A stretch of 64,000 bases of DNA from JAJPHF01 sp035293805 (GTDB taxonomy: Bacteria > Chloroflexota > UBA6077 > JAJPHF01), in contig DATGMD010000019.1 in NCBI GenBank assembly GCA_035293805.1, positions 75,853 to 139,852 of the forward strand. The letters are read 5' to 3'. This document shows, in pieces, positions 42,199 through 51,121 of the stretch. Both the position numbers and the translations under genes were made by a program. The notes beneath the pieces were generated by a model. It was not told the origin of the DNA. It was given only the letters and a program-made list of their open reading frames with translations, and did not search any database. The first letter of the stretch is position 1. Each line of letters starts with the position of its first letter.

Positions 42199-44574
42199 TC
42201 AGGAGGCGGAGACGAGGCGCCGCATGTCGGCCAGATGGTAGGGCTTAGGCAGGACGGCGCAGATGCCCAGCGCGCGCGCCTCTTCGGGATCGATCTGGGC
42301 ACCCCAGCCGGTGGCCAGCGCGAAGCGCACGCCCGGGTAGTGGGTGCGTACCTGCTCGGCCAGCTCCCAGCCGTTCATGCCCGCGCCCATGCCGACGTCG
42401 GAGATCACCAGATCGAATGACTCGGCGGCCAGCCGCTCCAGCGCCTCCTCGCCCGACGTGGCGACGACCACATTATGGCCGTCGGGCGCCAGCATCAGCG
42501 CGGCCATCCGGCCCAGCGCCGGCTCGTCGTCCACCGCCAGCACGCGCAGCGGCCGGGCGCCCCCGGGCGCGGCGGGCGCCGGCGCGGCGCTCGCCGTGGG
42601 GGTCGCCGCGGGCAGCAGCAGGCGGAAGGTTGCGCCCTGCCCCGGCGCCGACTCGACGGCGATCTCGCCGCCGTGCCGCTCGACGATGCCGAAGACCATC
42701 GGCAGTCCCAGGCCCGTGCCCCGCTCGCCCTTCGTGCTGAAGAACGGCTCGAACAACCGCGCCCGCACCTCGGGCGTCATGCCCACGCCCGTGTCGATCA
42801 CCTCGACGACGACCCGTGCGCCCTTGCGGCGCCCCACCAGCCGGATGGCGCCGCCATTGGGCAGCGCGTCGACGGCGTTGAGGACGAGGTTCGTACACGC
42901 CTCTCGCAGGCTCTCGGGCCAGCCGTTCACGGCCAGGTCGCGCTCGACCTCCACGTGCAAGCTGATCGGGCGGCCCTGGGCCTGGGCGGCGTCGCGCCAG
43001 CTCGGCGCCGTCAGCTTCGCCACCTCCCGCAGCAGCTCGCCCACGTCCAGGCGTACGGGGGGGCCTTCCGGCCGCGACCGTCCGAAGGCGAGGAGCCGCT
43101 TCACCGTCTCCGCGCCGTCCATCGCCGCCTGCACGATGATGTTCAGCGAGTCGATCAGGCCCTCGCGCCCCGCCGCTCCCTGGTCGACCGCGCGCAGCGC
43201 CAGCTCGCCGTGCCCAGCCACCAGGCCCAGGTACTGGTTCAGGTCGTGAGCTACCCCGCCGGCCATCTGCCCTAGCGCCCGCAGCTTCTCCGACTGCGTG
43301 AGCGCCTGCAAGCGCTGCTCGGCCTCCTTGCGCGCGGTGATGTCCGAGAAGCTCACGACGACGCTGGTGATGCGCCCGTCCTCCCAGACCGGCGCCGCCG
43401 TGTACTCGGCGGGGAACGACGTGCCGTCGCGGCGCCAGAGTACCTCGTCGTCGACGTGCAGGCTCTCCCGCGTGGTGAAGGCGCGGCGCAGCGGGCAGTC
43501 GTCGGCCGGATATGGGGTGCCGTCGGCGTGCGAGTGGTGCATGAGCGGGTGGAGGTGTCGGCCTTGCAGCTCGGCCGGGTCGTAGCCGAGCATGGCGGCC
43601 CCGGTGCGGTTGATGAACGTGCAGCGGCCCCGCGCGTCCACGCCCATGATGCCCTCGGCCGCGGAGTCGAGCAGCGCCGATTTCTCCTGCCGCTCGCGCT
43701 CCGCCGCGTCCTCGGCGAGCTTGCGTTCCGTCACGTCGATGAAGCTCGTGACGACCTGGCTGAGCGCCCCGTCGGCGTCGAAGACGGGCACTGCGTCCAC
43801 CTGCAGCCAGCGGCGCTCCCCGTCCGGCCGATAGAGGCTCATCGTGACCCCGTGGACGGGACGTCGCTCGCGCAGGACGACCGCCAGCGGTCGGTCGTCC
43901 TCCGGGAACGGCGTGCCATCCTCCCGCGTCGCCCCACCCATGGCGCGGCTCCACGTGTGGCCGCGCATCTCGGCCAGCGGGACGCCGACGATCCGGGTGG
44001 CCGCCTCATTGGCGTCCGTGGTCACGCCGTTCGCATCGCGGACCAGGATGCCGCACGCCGCGGACTGGTAGAGCGTGCGGAAGCGCTCCTCCGAGGCGGC
44101 CAGCTCGCGGCCGAGCGCGTGCTCCATGGCCCGCCGCTCCAGGTCCTCCACGCGGCCGGTAAGCGCGGCAATGGCGTTCGCGCGCTCCTCGGCGAGCCGA
44201 ACGTTGCGCACGGCCGCGGCGGCAAGCTCGAGCAGCGGCGCCAGCATGGGCCCGCCGTCGCCGCGCTGCCCCGGCGTCGTCCCTGCCAGTAGCAGCACGC
44301 CCTCGACGTGGTCCTCCACCCGCAACGGGTAGTGGGCGGTCGCTCGAGTGTCCAGCGGCCGCTCGGCCAGCGTCAAGCCGTCGCTTGCTAGCGGCACCAG
44401 CTGGCCCGCCCGCTCCTGCAGCAGCGCCGCGCCCGAGGCGCCCAGGCATTCACGGCACGCGTCGAGCACGGCCGCGAGGCCCCGCGCTGGCGGCTCGCCG
44501 GCGGCGACCAGACAGGCCGCTCGCACCAGGCTCGCGCTGAGGCTGGATGTCGCGAACGTCATGGAGTGAACCAC
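42199..44574 (-). CDS. Hybrid sensor histidine kinase (GAF-like, PAS, PAS, HisKA, HATPase, REC)
   Basis: 791 residues without membrane helices. Residues ~10-130 are GAF-like (CRECLGASGAALLQE). Two PAS domains follow (ERFRTLYQSAACGILVRD; SALLDSAAEGIMGVDARG), each closed by a DxTxRK PAC end. The kinase core has GGVAHDLNQYL with H443 as the phosphorylation site (HDLNQ, where most relatives have HDLNN), REACTNLVLNAVDALP, DTGVGM, FEPFFSTKGERGTGLGLPM. The receiver domain at the C-terminus has VDDEPALG, D726 in LVISDVGMG, and LPKPYHLADM. The signal is unknown and probably cytosolic. GTG 44574 or ATG 44562. No response regulator is adjacent. Confidence 0.92.
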   Translation of the reverse strand: MVHSMTFATSSLSASLVRAACLVAAGEPPARGLAAVLDACRECLGASGAALLQERAGQLVPLASDGLTLAERPLDTRATAHYPLRVEDHVEGVLLLAGTTPGQRGDGGPMLAPLLELAAAAVRNVRLAEERANAIAALTGRVEDLERRAMEHALGRELAASEERFRTLYQSAACGILVRDANGVTTDANEAATRIVGVPLAEMRGHTWSRAMGGATREDGTPFPEDDRPLAVVLRERRPVHGVTMSLYRPDGERRWLQVDAVPVFDADGALSQVVTSFIDVTERKLAEDAAERERQEKSALLDSAAEGIMGVDARGRCTFINRTGAAMLGYDPAELQGRHLHPLMHHSHADGTPYPADDCPLRRAFTTRESLHVDDEVLWRRDGTSFPAEYTAAPVWEDGRITSVVVSFSDITARKEAEQRLQALTQSEKLRALGQMAGGVAHDLNQYLGLVAGHGELALRAVDQGAAGREGLIDSLNIIVQAAMDGAETVKRLLAFGRSRPEGPPVRLDVGELLREVAKLTAPSWRDAAQAQGRPISLHVEVERDLAVNGWPESLREACTNLVLNAVDALPNGGAIRLVGRRKGARVVVEVIDTGVGMTPEVRARLFEPFFSTKGERGTGLGLPMVFGIVERHGGEIAVESAPGQGATFRLLLPAATPTASAAPAPAAPGGARPLRVLAVDDEPALGRMAALMLAPDGHNVVVATSGEEALERLAAESFDLVISDVGMGAGMNGWELAEQVRTHYPGVRFALATGWGAQIDPEEARALGICAVLPKPYHLADMRRLVSAS

Positions 44575-44768
44575 TTCTAACCGTCAGAGTAGTCAGAACC
44601 AGGATAGCGCGGCGCGATTCGAAACCGCTACCTCGGCCCTATCCTAACCACCACTTTGAATATCGGCTAGGGGCGAGTGCTCGTGCAGCCGCCCGCTAGT
44701 TCCGCTGCCCGCGGGACCGGCCGCGGCTCCCCGCCGGCGTGGCGGCTCCGTCCGCGCCGGCTCGGCGC

Positions 44769-44797
44769 TTGACGGGCCTAGTCGGCGCGGCTACACT
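44769..44797 (+). promoter_or_regulatory. Promoter TTGACG-17-TACACT
   Basis: TTGACG (44769-44774), 17-bp spacer, TACACT (44792-44797), about 37 bp before the CoA-transferase GTG start. One of the best promoters in the window. Confidence 0.65.
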
Positions 44798-44833
44798 CCC
44801 GGCACCGGCGGACGGGCAGAGGGGAGACGGCGC

Positions 44834-46234
44834 GTGGACAAGCGGTGGGCGAACGCGGCGGCAGCGGTCGCGGACGTGCCGGACGGTGCGACTATTATGG
44901 TGGGCGGCTTCAGCTTTCCAGGCGCTCCGCGCACGCTCATCCAGGCGCTGGCCGACCACGGCGCCCGCGATCTGACGCTGATCGCCAACGGCGCCGGCGG
45001 GCCGCCCGGCACGCCCGAGATCGGCCTGCTGGTCGAGCGAGGGCTGGTGCGCAAGGCCATCGTCAGCTTCCCCGTGGCGCGCCAGCCCGACTCGCCGTTC
45101 GAGCGGCAGTACGTGGCGGGCCAGATCGAGCTGGAGCTGGTGCCGCAGGGCACCCTAGCCGAGCGTATCCGCGCCGGCGGCGCCGGCATCCCCGCCTTCT
45201 ACACGCCGTCGGGCGCCGACACGGTGCTCGCCGACGGCAAGCCGCGCGCCGTGTTCGACGGGCGCGAGTGCGTGCTGGAGACGGCGCTGCGCGCCGACTT
45301 CGCCCTCGTCCATGCCGAGGCCGCTGATCCCCTCGGCAACCTCGTGTTCCACGCGACGGCCCGCAACTTCAACCCGGTCATGGCGATGGCGGCGCGCGTG
45401 ACCATCGCCGAGGCGAACCGCATCGTCGCGGCTGGCGACCTCGACCCCGAGGCCGTCGTCACGCCCGGCCTGTTCGTCGACCGCGTCGTGCCGGCCGAGA
45501 TCCCCATGCCGCCGCGCCGCGCCCCGGCGCCCGCCGAGCCGGGCGAGGTCGCGCTGCCGCGGCGCAACGGCAAGCCGGTGCTCAGCCGCACCGACATCGC
45601 GGCGCGCATCGCGCGCGAGCTGCGCGACGGCGACGTGGTGAACCTGGGCACCGGCCTGCCCTCGCTCGTCGCCAACTACGTGCCGCCCGGCGTGCGGCTC
45701 GTGCTGCACGCCGAGAACGGCGTGCTCGGCTTCGGCGCCCACGCCCGCCCCGGCGAGGAGGACCCCGAGCTGGCCAGCGCCGGCGCCAACCTCGTGACGC
45801 TGCTGCCGGGCGCCGCGTTCTTCCACAGCGCCGACTCGTTCGCCATGGTGCGCGGCGGCCACATCGACGTGGCGGTGCTGGGCGGCTACCAGGTGTCGGC
45901 GCAGGGCGACCTGGCCAACTGGATCGTGCCCGGCCAGAAGGTGCCCGCCGTGGGCGGCGCGATGGACCTCGTGCGCGGCGCGCGCCGGGTGATCGTGGGC
46001 ATGGAGCACACCACGCGCGACGGCGGCTACCGCCTGCTCAACGCCTGCACCTACCCGCTGACCGGCCGCGCCTGCGTCAGCACCGTCGTCACCGACCTCG
46101 CCGTCATCGACGTGACGCCCGACGGCCTGCTCCTCCGCGAGATCGCCCCCGGCTGGACGGTCGACGAGGTCCAGGCGCTCACCGAGCCGCCCCTCCGCCC
46201 CGCCCCCGACCTCCGCCCCATCGCCCTCAGTTAG
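44834..46234 (+). CDS. Fused 3-oxoacid-type CoA-transferase (alpha-beta)
   Basis: This 466-residue cytosolic enzyme joins both halves of a family I CoA-transferase. The alpha part (1-230) has ATIMVGGFSFPGAPRTLI and TPSGADTVLADG. The beta part (245-460) has NLGTGLPSLVANYVPPGVRL and LHAENGVLGFG, with the catalytic Glu294 of the ENG motif, and HIDVAVLGGYQVSAQGDLANW. Such enzymes move CoA between a 3-oxoacid and succinate or acetate. The acyl substrate cannot be fixed from sequence; succinyl-CoA:3-ketoacid CoA-transferase is the closest model. GTG 44834 is preceded by GAGGGGAGA. No thiolase or other beta-oxidation genes are adjacent. Confidence 0.92.
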   Translation: MDKRWANAAAAVADVPDGATIMVGGFSFPGAPRTLIQALADHGARDLTLIANGAGGPPGTPEIGLLVERGLVRKAIVSFPVARQPDSPFERQYVAGQIELELVPQGTLAERIRAGGAGIPAFYTPSGADTVLADGKPRAVFDGRECVLETALRADFALVHAEAADPLGNLVFHATARNFNPVMAMAARVTIAEANRIVAAGDLDPEAVVTPGLFVDRVVPAEIPMPPRRAPAPAEPGEVALPRRNGKPVLSRTDIAARIARELRDGDVVNLGTGLPSLVANYVPPGVRLVLHAENGVLGFGAHARPGEEDPELASAGANLVTLLPGAAFFHSADSFAMVRGGHIDVAVLGGYQVSAQGDLANWIVPGQKVPAVGGAMDLVRGARRVIVGMEHTTRDGGYRLLNACTYPLTGRACVSTVVTDLAVIDVTPDGLLLREIAPGWTVDEVQALTEPPLRPAPDLRPIALS

Positions 46235-46308
46235 CCGCGCGTCGCTCGCCACCCTGAAGCGCGGGCCAGAGCGTGCTACCGTCGTCTGCCGCGCGACACG
46301 GCAGCACG

Positions 46309-46337
46309 TTGACAGCTACCTGCCGCGGGTGGATGAT
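46309..46337 (+). promoter_or_regulatory. Promoter TTGACA-17-GATGAT
   Basis: A consensus TTGACA (46309-46314), 17-bp spacer, GATGAT (46332-46337), about 40 bp before ATG 46377. A second candidate, TGCTACCGT, lies at 46274-46282. Confidence 0.55.
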
Positions 46338-46376
46338 AGGGGCCAACCAGCCTGCCATCCGCCGGGGTAGTTCAAG

Positions 46377-47513
46377 ATGAGAGCGAAACGCCGCGAGCCG
46401 AGTTCGCGTCTCCCCATCCATCACCGAGCGGCCGTCCGAGCCACCCTGGTGCTCCTGATCCTCGCGGCGGGCTGCACCGCCGCGCAAGCGCCGTCTGCGC
46501 CCGCTGCCACGCCTACCGTAATGGCCCCGCTCGCCGCGGCGAGCGCCGCGACCGCCGCTCCGGAGATGCAGACCATTCGCCTGGGCGCCCTCAGCAGCAC
46601 CACGGACGCGGGGTTCTTCGTGGGGCTCGACCGAGGCTACTTTCGCGAGGAGGGCCTGGACGTCGAGTTGACGCCGTTCGACTCCGCCGCGCGGATGGTC
46701 GCGCCGCTCAGCGCGGGCCAGCTCGACGTGGGCGGAGGCTCGCCCAGCGCGGGGCTGTTCAACGCGATCTCGCGAGGCATCGACATCAAGCTCGTCGCGG
46801 ACAAGGGGTCGGCGCCGCCGGGCTTCGGCTTCGAGGCCCTCCTCTTCCGCCACGACCTGGCCGAGAGCCGACGCCTGCGCAACCCGGGAGACCTGCGCGG
46901 CCTGCGGGTGGGGACTTCGGCCCGCGGCACTGCGGGCGACCCGGCCATGGTCGCCTATCTCCGTCCGTACGGGCTCACCCTCGACGACGTGGAGATGGTC
47001 GAGCTCAACTTCGCGGAGCACGCGACGGCCCTGGCCGGTGGCACCTTGGACGCCTCGGTGAACATCGAGCCTTTCGTGACCCGCATCGTCGACGAGGGCC
47101 TCGGGACAATCTATCAGCGGATAGACAGCGTCCTGCCGGGCGATCAGATCGCGGTCGTGCTCTACGGCGGCCAGTTCGCCAAGGACGCCCCCGACGCAGC
47201 TCAGCGATTCCTCGTCGCCTACCTGCGCGCGGTCCGCTACTACAACGACGCCTTCGTACGCGGGGATGCGGCCAAGCGCCAGGAAGTGGTCGCGACACTC
47301 GCCGCCCACACCGCCGTCAAGGACACGGCGCTCTACGACCGCATGGTCATGCCGGGCCTGCAGCCCGACGGCCGCATCAACCTTGACAGTCTGGCCCGGG
47401 ATCAAGAGGTGTGGCTAGGCGAGGGCCTGCAGCAGGCCCGTATCGAGCTAGGCGAGGTGGTGGACCAGAGCTTCGCCGAAGCCGCCGTGCGCTCGCTCGG
47501 TCCCTACCCCTGA
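46377..47513 (+). CDS. NMT1/THI5-like ABC solute-binding lipoprotein
   Basis: 378 residues. The signal VRATLVLLILAAGC has lipobox Cys33. The binding fold has IRLGALSSTTDAGFFVGLDR, GYFREEGLDVELTPFDSAA, LSAGQLDVGGGSPSAGLFNAI, NPGDLRGLRVGTSARG, and LAGGTLDASVNIEPFVTRI. It is a close paralogue of the protein at 49398 (shared VAPLxAxQLDVGGG, GLFNAI, VVLYGG/VILYGP and RFxVAYLRAxR). It is convergent with a haem-oxygenase-fold enzyme gene and has no transport partners. Confidence 0.9.
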   Translation: MRAKRREPSSRLPIHHRAAVRATLVLLILAAGCTAAQAPSAPAATPTVMAPLAAASAATAAPEMQTIRLGALSSTTDAGFFVGLDRGYFREEGLDVELTPFDSAARMVAPLSAGQLDVGGGSPSAGLFNAISRGIDIKLVADKGSAPPGFGFEALLFRHDLAESRRLRNPGDLRGLRVGTSARGTAGDPAMVAYLRPYGLTLDDVEMVELNFAEHATALAGGTLDASVNIEPFVTRIVDEGLGTIYQRIDSVLPGDQIAVVLYGGQFAKDAPDAAQRFLVAYLRAVRYYNDAFVRGDAAKRQEVVATLAAHTAVKDTALYDRMVMPGLQPDGRINLDSLARDQEVWLGEGLQQARIELGEVVDQSFAEAAVRSLGPYP

Positions 47514-47536
47514 GCTGGGTCGGCTCCGCCCCGGCT

Positions 47537-48286
47537 TCAGACGCCCTCGTAGAACGGGCTCGGGCCATAGGCGGCCTGGAACTCATCCCAGCGGGCGTCC
47601 GTCAGCTTGTAGCCAAGCTGGTAGTGGATGTACACGCCGTCGATATACAGCCAGCGCTTCTCGGCGCCTTCGCGCGCCGCCAATACGGCCCGCTGGCGTT
47701 GCTCTTCGCTCCGAGCGTACTTCTCTACCAGATCGTAGGCCCGTCCCCCGTGCTCGGTATCGGCCTCCACGTGCACTGGAAAGTAGGCAATCTGCTCGTC
47801 GGTGCAGCCGTACTTCTCCTTGAGGGCCGGCACGATATCCCCGTAGAGCTCGGGCGGCTGCGACTCCATCCCGATCTGCATCCCCGCGATCACTTCCACC
47901 ATGGAGCGGTGGCGCGTCACGATGAACGCCCAGTCGAGCAGGGCCTGCGTCGTGGGAAGCGGCTTCGAGCGCTTGACCGCCTCGCGGTCGAGTCCCATCG
48001 CTTCGCCGAAGCGCAACAGGATCTCGATGTGCGGCTCGCGCGGGTCCATTTCCTCGGCAATGCTCTCCTGGTACTGCGCGCGGACGTCAGCGTACGGCAC
48101 TCGGGTCAGCATGGCGCCGTTCAGCCAGGGGATGTCCTTCGTGAAGTGGTAGTGTTCCTGGACCCAGCCGGCGATCGCCTCGCGCTTGAGCGTGCCCTCG
48201 CGCCAGAGCTGGTAGAACGGATGGAACCGCGAATGACGGCTCTCCACCGCGGCCCGAATCTCGTCGCGCAGGGTCATCACGGCCAT
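47537..48286 (-). CDS. Haem-oxygenase-fold diiron protein (PqqC/TenA-like)
   Basis: 249 residues from ATG 48286 (AGGAGAAAGAG upstream). All-alpha: FHPFYQLWREGTLKREAIAGW, WVQEHYHFTKDIPWLNGAML, IAEEMDPREPHIEILLRFG, and AYFPVHVEADTEHGGRAYDL. The Glu and His in the EEMDPREPH helix and the HVEADxxH motif are the pattern of haem-oxygenase-like diiron oxidases (CADD/UndA/SznF group) and of PqqC-like proteins. It may oxidise a small amine or acid using Fe and O2. A paralogue lies at 52710. It is divergent in function from its neighbour; the gene is 75 bp downstream of the MarC-family gene on the same strand. Confidence 0.82.
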   Translation of the reverse strand: MAVMTLRDEIRAAVESRHSRFHPFYQLWREGTLKREAIAGWVQEHYHFTKDIPWLNGAMLTRVPYADVRAQYQESIAEEMDPREPHIEILLRFGEAMGLDREAVKRSKPLPTTQALLDWAFIVTRHRSMVEVIAGMQIGMESQPPELYGDIVPALKEKYGCTDEQIAYFPVHVEADTEHGGRAYDLVEKYARSEEQRQRAVLAAREGAEKRWLYIDGVYIHYQLGYKLTDARWDEFQAAYGPSPFYEGV

Positions 48287-48361
48287 GCTCTTTCTCCTAC
48301 CGGCTCGTCCGCTCGCGTGCAGCCCCACCATACTGCGTCCGCCCTCCTCTGTCAATCGTCG

Positions 48362-48961
48362 TTACCCTAGCCCAAAGAACGCGCGGACGCCGGTCAGGAT
48401 GAACTCCACGGCAATCGTGAACAGCAGCAGGCCCACCAGCCGCGCCAGCAGGCGCAGCACCGCCCGTCCCAGCCAGTGGAACAGCCAGTCGGCCGCGGCG
48501 AAGGCGGCAAACGACAGCACCAGCACGGCGCTCAGCGCCGCCAGCGTCCGCCCGAGCCCCAGACTCGCCGTCAGCGCCGTGGCCGTGGCCAGCGCTCCGG
48601 GGCCCGCGATAAGGGGCATCGCGAGCGGCACCAGGGCCAGCTCGATCGGGTCGGCCGCCGAGGGCGCGATCACCTCCGCGGGCTGGCCTTCGGTCACCAG
48701 CCGGTAGGCGGGCAGCAGCAGCAAGAGCCCGGCCGCCACGCGGAAGCTCTCGCTAGAGATGTCCAGGAACGCCAGCACCTCGCTGCCGGCGACGCTGAAC
48801 AGCGCCAGCAGCGCGCCCGCGGCCACCACCGCCAGCAGCGCCACGCGCCAGCGATCCACGGCCCGCATCCCGGCCGTCAGCAGGTAAAACACCAGCACGT
48901 TGCCCAGCGGATCGATGACGGCGAAGAACGCCACGAAAGCGCGCCCCAGCTCCCCGTCCAT
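48362..48961 (-). CDS. MarC-family integral membrane protein
   Basis: 199 residues from ATG 48961; a longer frame to 49126 is low-complexity and unlikely. Six helices: AFVAFFAVIDPLGNVLVFYLL (the conserved FAVIDPxGN entry), WRVALLAVVAAGALLALFSV, SFRVAAGLLLLLPAYRLV, LALVPLAMPLIAGPGALATA with the family PLAxPLIAGPGA motif, then two more. This is the UPF0056/MarC family, a membrane transporter of unsettled substrate that is not a proven antibiotic-resistance factor. No strong ribosome-binding site is seen. Confidence 0.88.
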   Translation of the reverse strand: MDGELGRAFVAFFAVIDPLGNVLVFYLLTAGMRAVDRWRVALLAVVAAGALLALFSVAGSEVLAFLDISSESFRVAAGLLLLLPAYRLVTEGQPAEVIAPSAADPIELALVPLAMPLIAGPGALATATALTASLGLGRTLAALSAVLVLSFAAFAAADWLFHWLGRAVLRLLARLVGLLLFTIAVEFILTGVRAFFGLG

Positions 48962-49397
48962 CAAGGCCGCCCGCTCGCGCCAACGCTCCGCGCCGCGCTT
49001 GCCTCCCCCGTCCCCGGCACTCTCTCTCCTCCCGCTGCCCGCTCGCCCCCCAGCCGCAAGGTCCGCGCCGGGCTCCGAGGCGTCCATCCGCTGCCGCAAG
49101 CGATTTCCGCAGTCCGCGTGGCACATGCGGGTCTATCTTCAGGAACCCGATGCGGGCCATCCGTAGCGTGTACGCCGCTACCCAGTAAGCGGGCAGCCGC
49201 CCCGGCCGCTCGGCGCTTCGACCATAGGCAGGACGTGGGCGGGAATCCTGCGACCTTCGGCCTGGCAGCCGCCCCGCCCGCCCGGCGCCCTGCGGTCAAC
49301 GCGCCGGGCGCCTGGGGCGCTGCTATGATGTAACCATCCGAGGGCCGCGCTGCGGCAACAATATGGCGCCCTGCGCCATGGGAAGTGAGGGTCGTCG
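48962..49397. other. Intergenic, GC-rich, one promoter
   Basis: About 436 bp with no convincing gene on either strand. It contains the extended -10 at 49321-49329 and GC-rich near-repeats. A longer MarC start (49126) would use part of it, but the extra sequence is low-complexity. Confidence 0.55.
49321..49329 (+). promoter_or_regulatory. Extended -10 promoter (TGCTATGAT)
   Basis: TGC plus TATGAT, giving a start point about 60 nt before ATG 49398. No -35 at 17 bp. Confidence 0.6.
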
Positions 49398-50468
49398 ATG
49401 AGGCGTCTATCCACGCTCGGCCTGCTGCTGGCGCTCCTGCTGGTCGGCCAGGGAATTGTGGGGACTACGCCCGGGAGCCCGCCACCCGTGGCCAGCGCGG
49501 CGCCCGGCCGCCAAGGCCTCGAAACCGTGCGCGTCGGCACCATCGCCAACGCCACCGACGCGACCTTCTTCTGGGCCCAGGATCACGGCTACTTGCGCGA
49601 GCAGGGCCTCGACCTCGACACCACGCCGTTCAACAGCGCCCAGTTCATGGTCGCCCCCCTCGGCGCCGACCAGCTCGACGTGGGCGGCGGCGCCCCGGGC
49701 CCCGGCCTGTTCAACGCCATCCTGCGCGGCGTGAACCTGCGCATCGTCACCGACCGCGCCCGCGCCGTGCCGGGCACCCGTTTCAACTGCCTCATGGTCC
49801 GCAAGAGCTTGCTCGATAGCGGCGCCGTCCGCTCGTTCGCGGACCTGCGCGGCCGCGTGGTCGCCGAGAACGCGCCCGCCGTTATCACCACCTACGTGCT
49901 CGAGCGCCAGCTCCAACAAGTCGGCCTCACCCTGCAAGACGTGAACATGCCGGTGATGAGCTTCTCCGACATGCTTACCAGCTTCGGGAACGACGCCGTC
50001 GACGCGGCGTTCGAGGTCGAGCCGTTCATCACGCTGGGCGAGCAGCGCGGCGTCGCCCAGTGCTGGCAGCCGACCAGCGACCTGGAGCCCAACTTCCAGA
50101 TCGCCGTGATCCTATACGGGCCGACCTTCGCCGAGCAGCGGCCCGACGTGGGCCGCCGCTTCATGGTCGCCTACCTGCGCGCCATGCGCGACTACTACCG
50201 CGCCTTCTTCGGCGACGGCCAGGGCCGCCCCGAAATGCTCCAGACGATCTCCACTATCACGGGGATGCGCGACCTGAGCCTGCTCGACCAGTTGGCGCCC
50301 TCGTGGATGGACCCAAACGGCAGCGTGAACGCCGACAGCATCCGAGCGGTGGACCAGTGGTACCGCGACCGCGGCGACGTGACCGGCCAGGTGGACTTCG
50401 ACCGCGTGATCGATATGAGCTTCGTCAACTACGCGCTGCAGCAGCTCGGCCCGTACCCCGCGCAGTAG
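49398..50468 (+). CDS. NMT1/THI5-like ABC solute-binding protein, exported
   Basis: 356 residues. The signal LSTLGLLLALLLVGQGIVG has no lipobox Cys, and cleavage is likely near SAA or later, so it is a soluble extracytoplasmic protein. The fold has VRVGTIANATDATFFWAQDH, GYLREQGLDLDTTPFNSAQ, LGADQLDVGGGAPGPGLFNAI, VDAAFEVEPFITLGEQ, and a C-terminal SWMDPNGSVNADSI. It is paralogous to the protein at 46377. A VOC/flavin-reductase pair follows 157 bp downstream, from its own promoter. ATG is preceded by GTGAGGG. Confidence 0.9.
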   Translation: MRRLSTLGLLLALLLVGQGIVGTTPGSPPPVASAAPGRQGLETVRVGTIANATDATFFWAQDHGYLREQGLDLDTTPFNSAQFMVAPLGADQLDVGGGAPGPGLFNAILRGVNLRIVTDRARAVPGTRFNCLMVRKSLLDSGAVRSFADLRGRVVAENAPAVITTYVLERQLQQVGLTLQDVNMPVMSFSDMLTSFGNDAVDAAFEVEPFITLGEQRGVAQCWQPTSDLEPNFQIAVILYGPTFAEQRPDVGRRFMVAYLRAMRDYYRAFFGDGQGRPEMLQTISTITGMRDLSLLDQLAPSWMDPNGSVNADSIRAVDQWYRDRGDVTGQVDFDRVIDMSFVNYALQQLGPYPAQ

Positions 50469-50482
50469 CGCGCCGGCCGCGT

Positions 50483-50511
50483 TTGACAGCCGCGCGGGGG
50501 TGGGCTACCCT
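50483..50511 (+). promoter_or_regulatory. Promoter TTGACA-17-TACCCT
   Basis: A consensus TTGACA (50483-50488), 17-bp spacer, TACCCT (50506-50511). Upstream of the VOC/flavin-reductase pair. Confidence 0.6.
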
Positions 50512-50625
50512 CCGACTAACAACGCCAACCGTGCCTGCCGTGCTGAGGCGGGCGATTGCCCGTCCGCGGCACGCGCGCCCCGCGCCACGCGGGCGCCAGG
50601 GCGCCCCGCATGAGGAGAATGAGCC

Positions 50626-51120
50626 ATGCCAGCAATCACCTACATCGGCCACGTGGGCATCTTCTGCGACGATCTGGAGAAGCAGAAGGACTTCTACACG
50701 CGCGTGCTCGGGTTCCGCGTGACCGACCCCGGCCCGCGCGGCAACGGCTACTTCCTGAGCGCGCAGCCCGGCGACGAGCACCACCAGGTCCTGCTCATGG
50801 GCGGCGGCCGCGGCGACGGCAAGGTCATGCAGCAGCTCTCCTTCCACACCGGCAGCCTGGGCGAGGTCCGCGAGTTCTACCACCGCCTGAAGGCCGAGAA
50901 CGCGCGCATCGACGAGACGATCACCCACGGCAACGCCGTGAGCGTCTACTTCTATGATCCCGAGGGCAACCGCCTGGAGATCTACTGGGACACCGGTATC
51001 CAGTGCCACCAGCCGTTCAAGGAAGACATCGACCTGGACCAGGACGACGCGGGCGTGATGGCGCAGGTGCGCGCGCACGTCGAGCGGAAGGGCCGGGCCT
51101 GGGACCCCGCGCTGGTGTAA
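50626..51120 (+). CDS. VOC-superfamily protein, extradiol dioxygenase-like
   Basis: 164 residues from ATG 50626 with GAGGAGAATGAG upstream. ITYIGHVGIFCDDLEKQKDFY has the first metal His, VMQQLSFHTGSLGEVREFYH the second, and FYDPEGNRLEIYWDTG the Glu: a complete 2-His-1-Glu VOC metal site in the order seen in extradiol dioxygenases. It is directly followed (1 bp) by a flavin reductase gene. A two-component or sequential catabolic step is plausible. The substrate is unknown. Confidence 0.87.
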   Translation: MPAITYIGHVGIFCDDLEKQKDFYTRVLGFRVTDPGPRGNGYFLSAQPGDEHHQVLLMGGGRGDGKVMQQLSFHTGSLGEVREFYHRLKAENARIDETITHGNAVSVYFYDPEGNRLEIYWDTGIQCHQPFKEDIDLDQDDAGVMAQVRAHVERKGRAWDPALV

Positions 51121-51121
51121 C

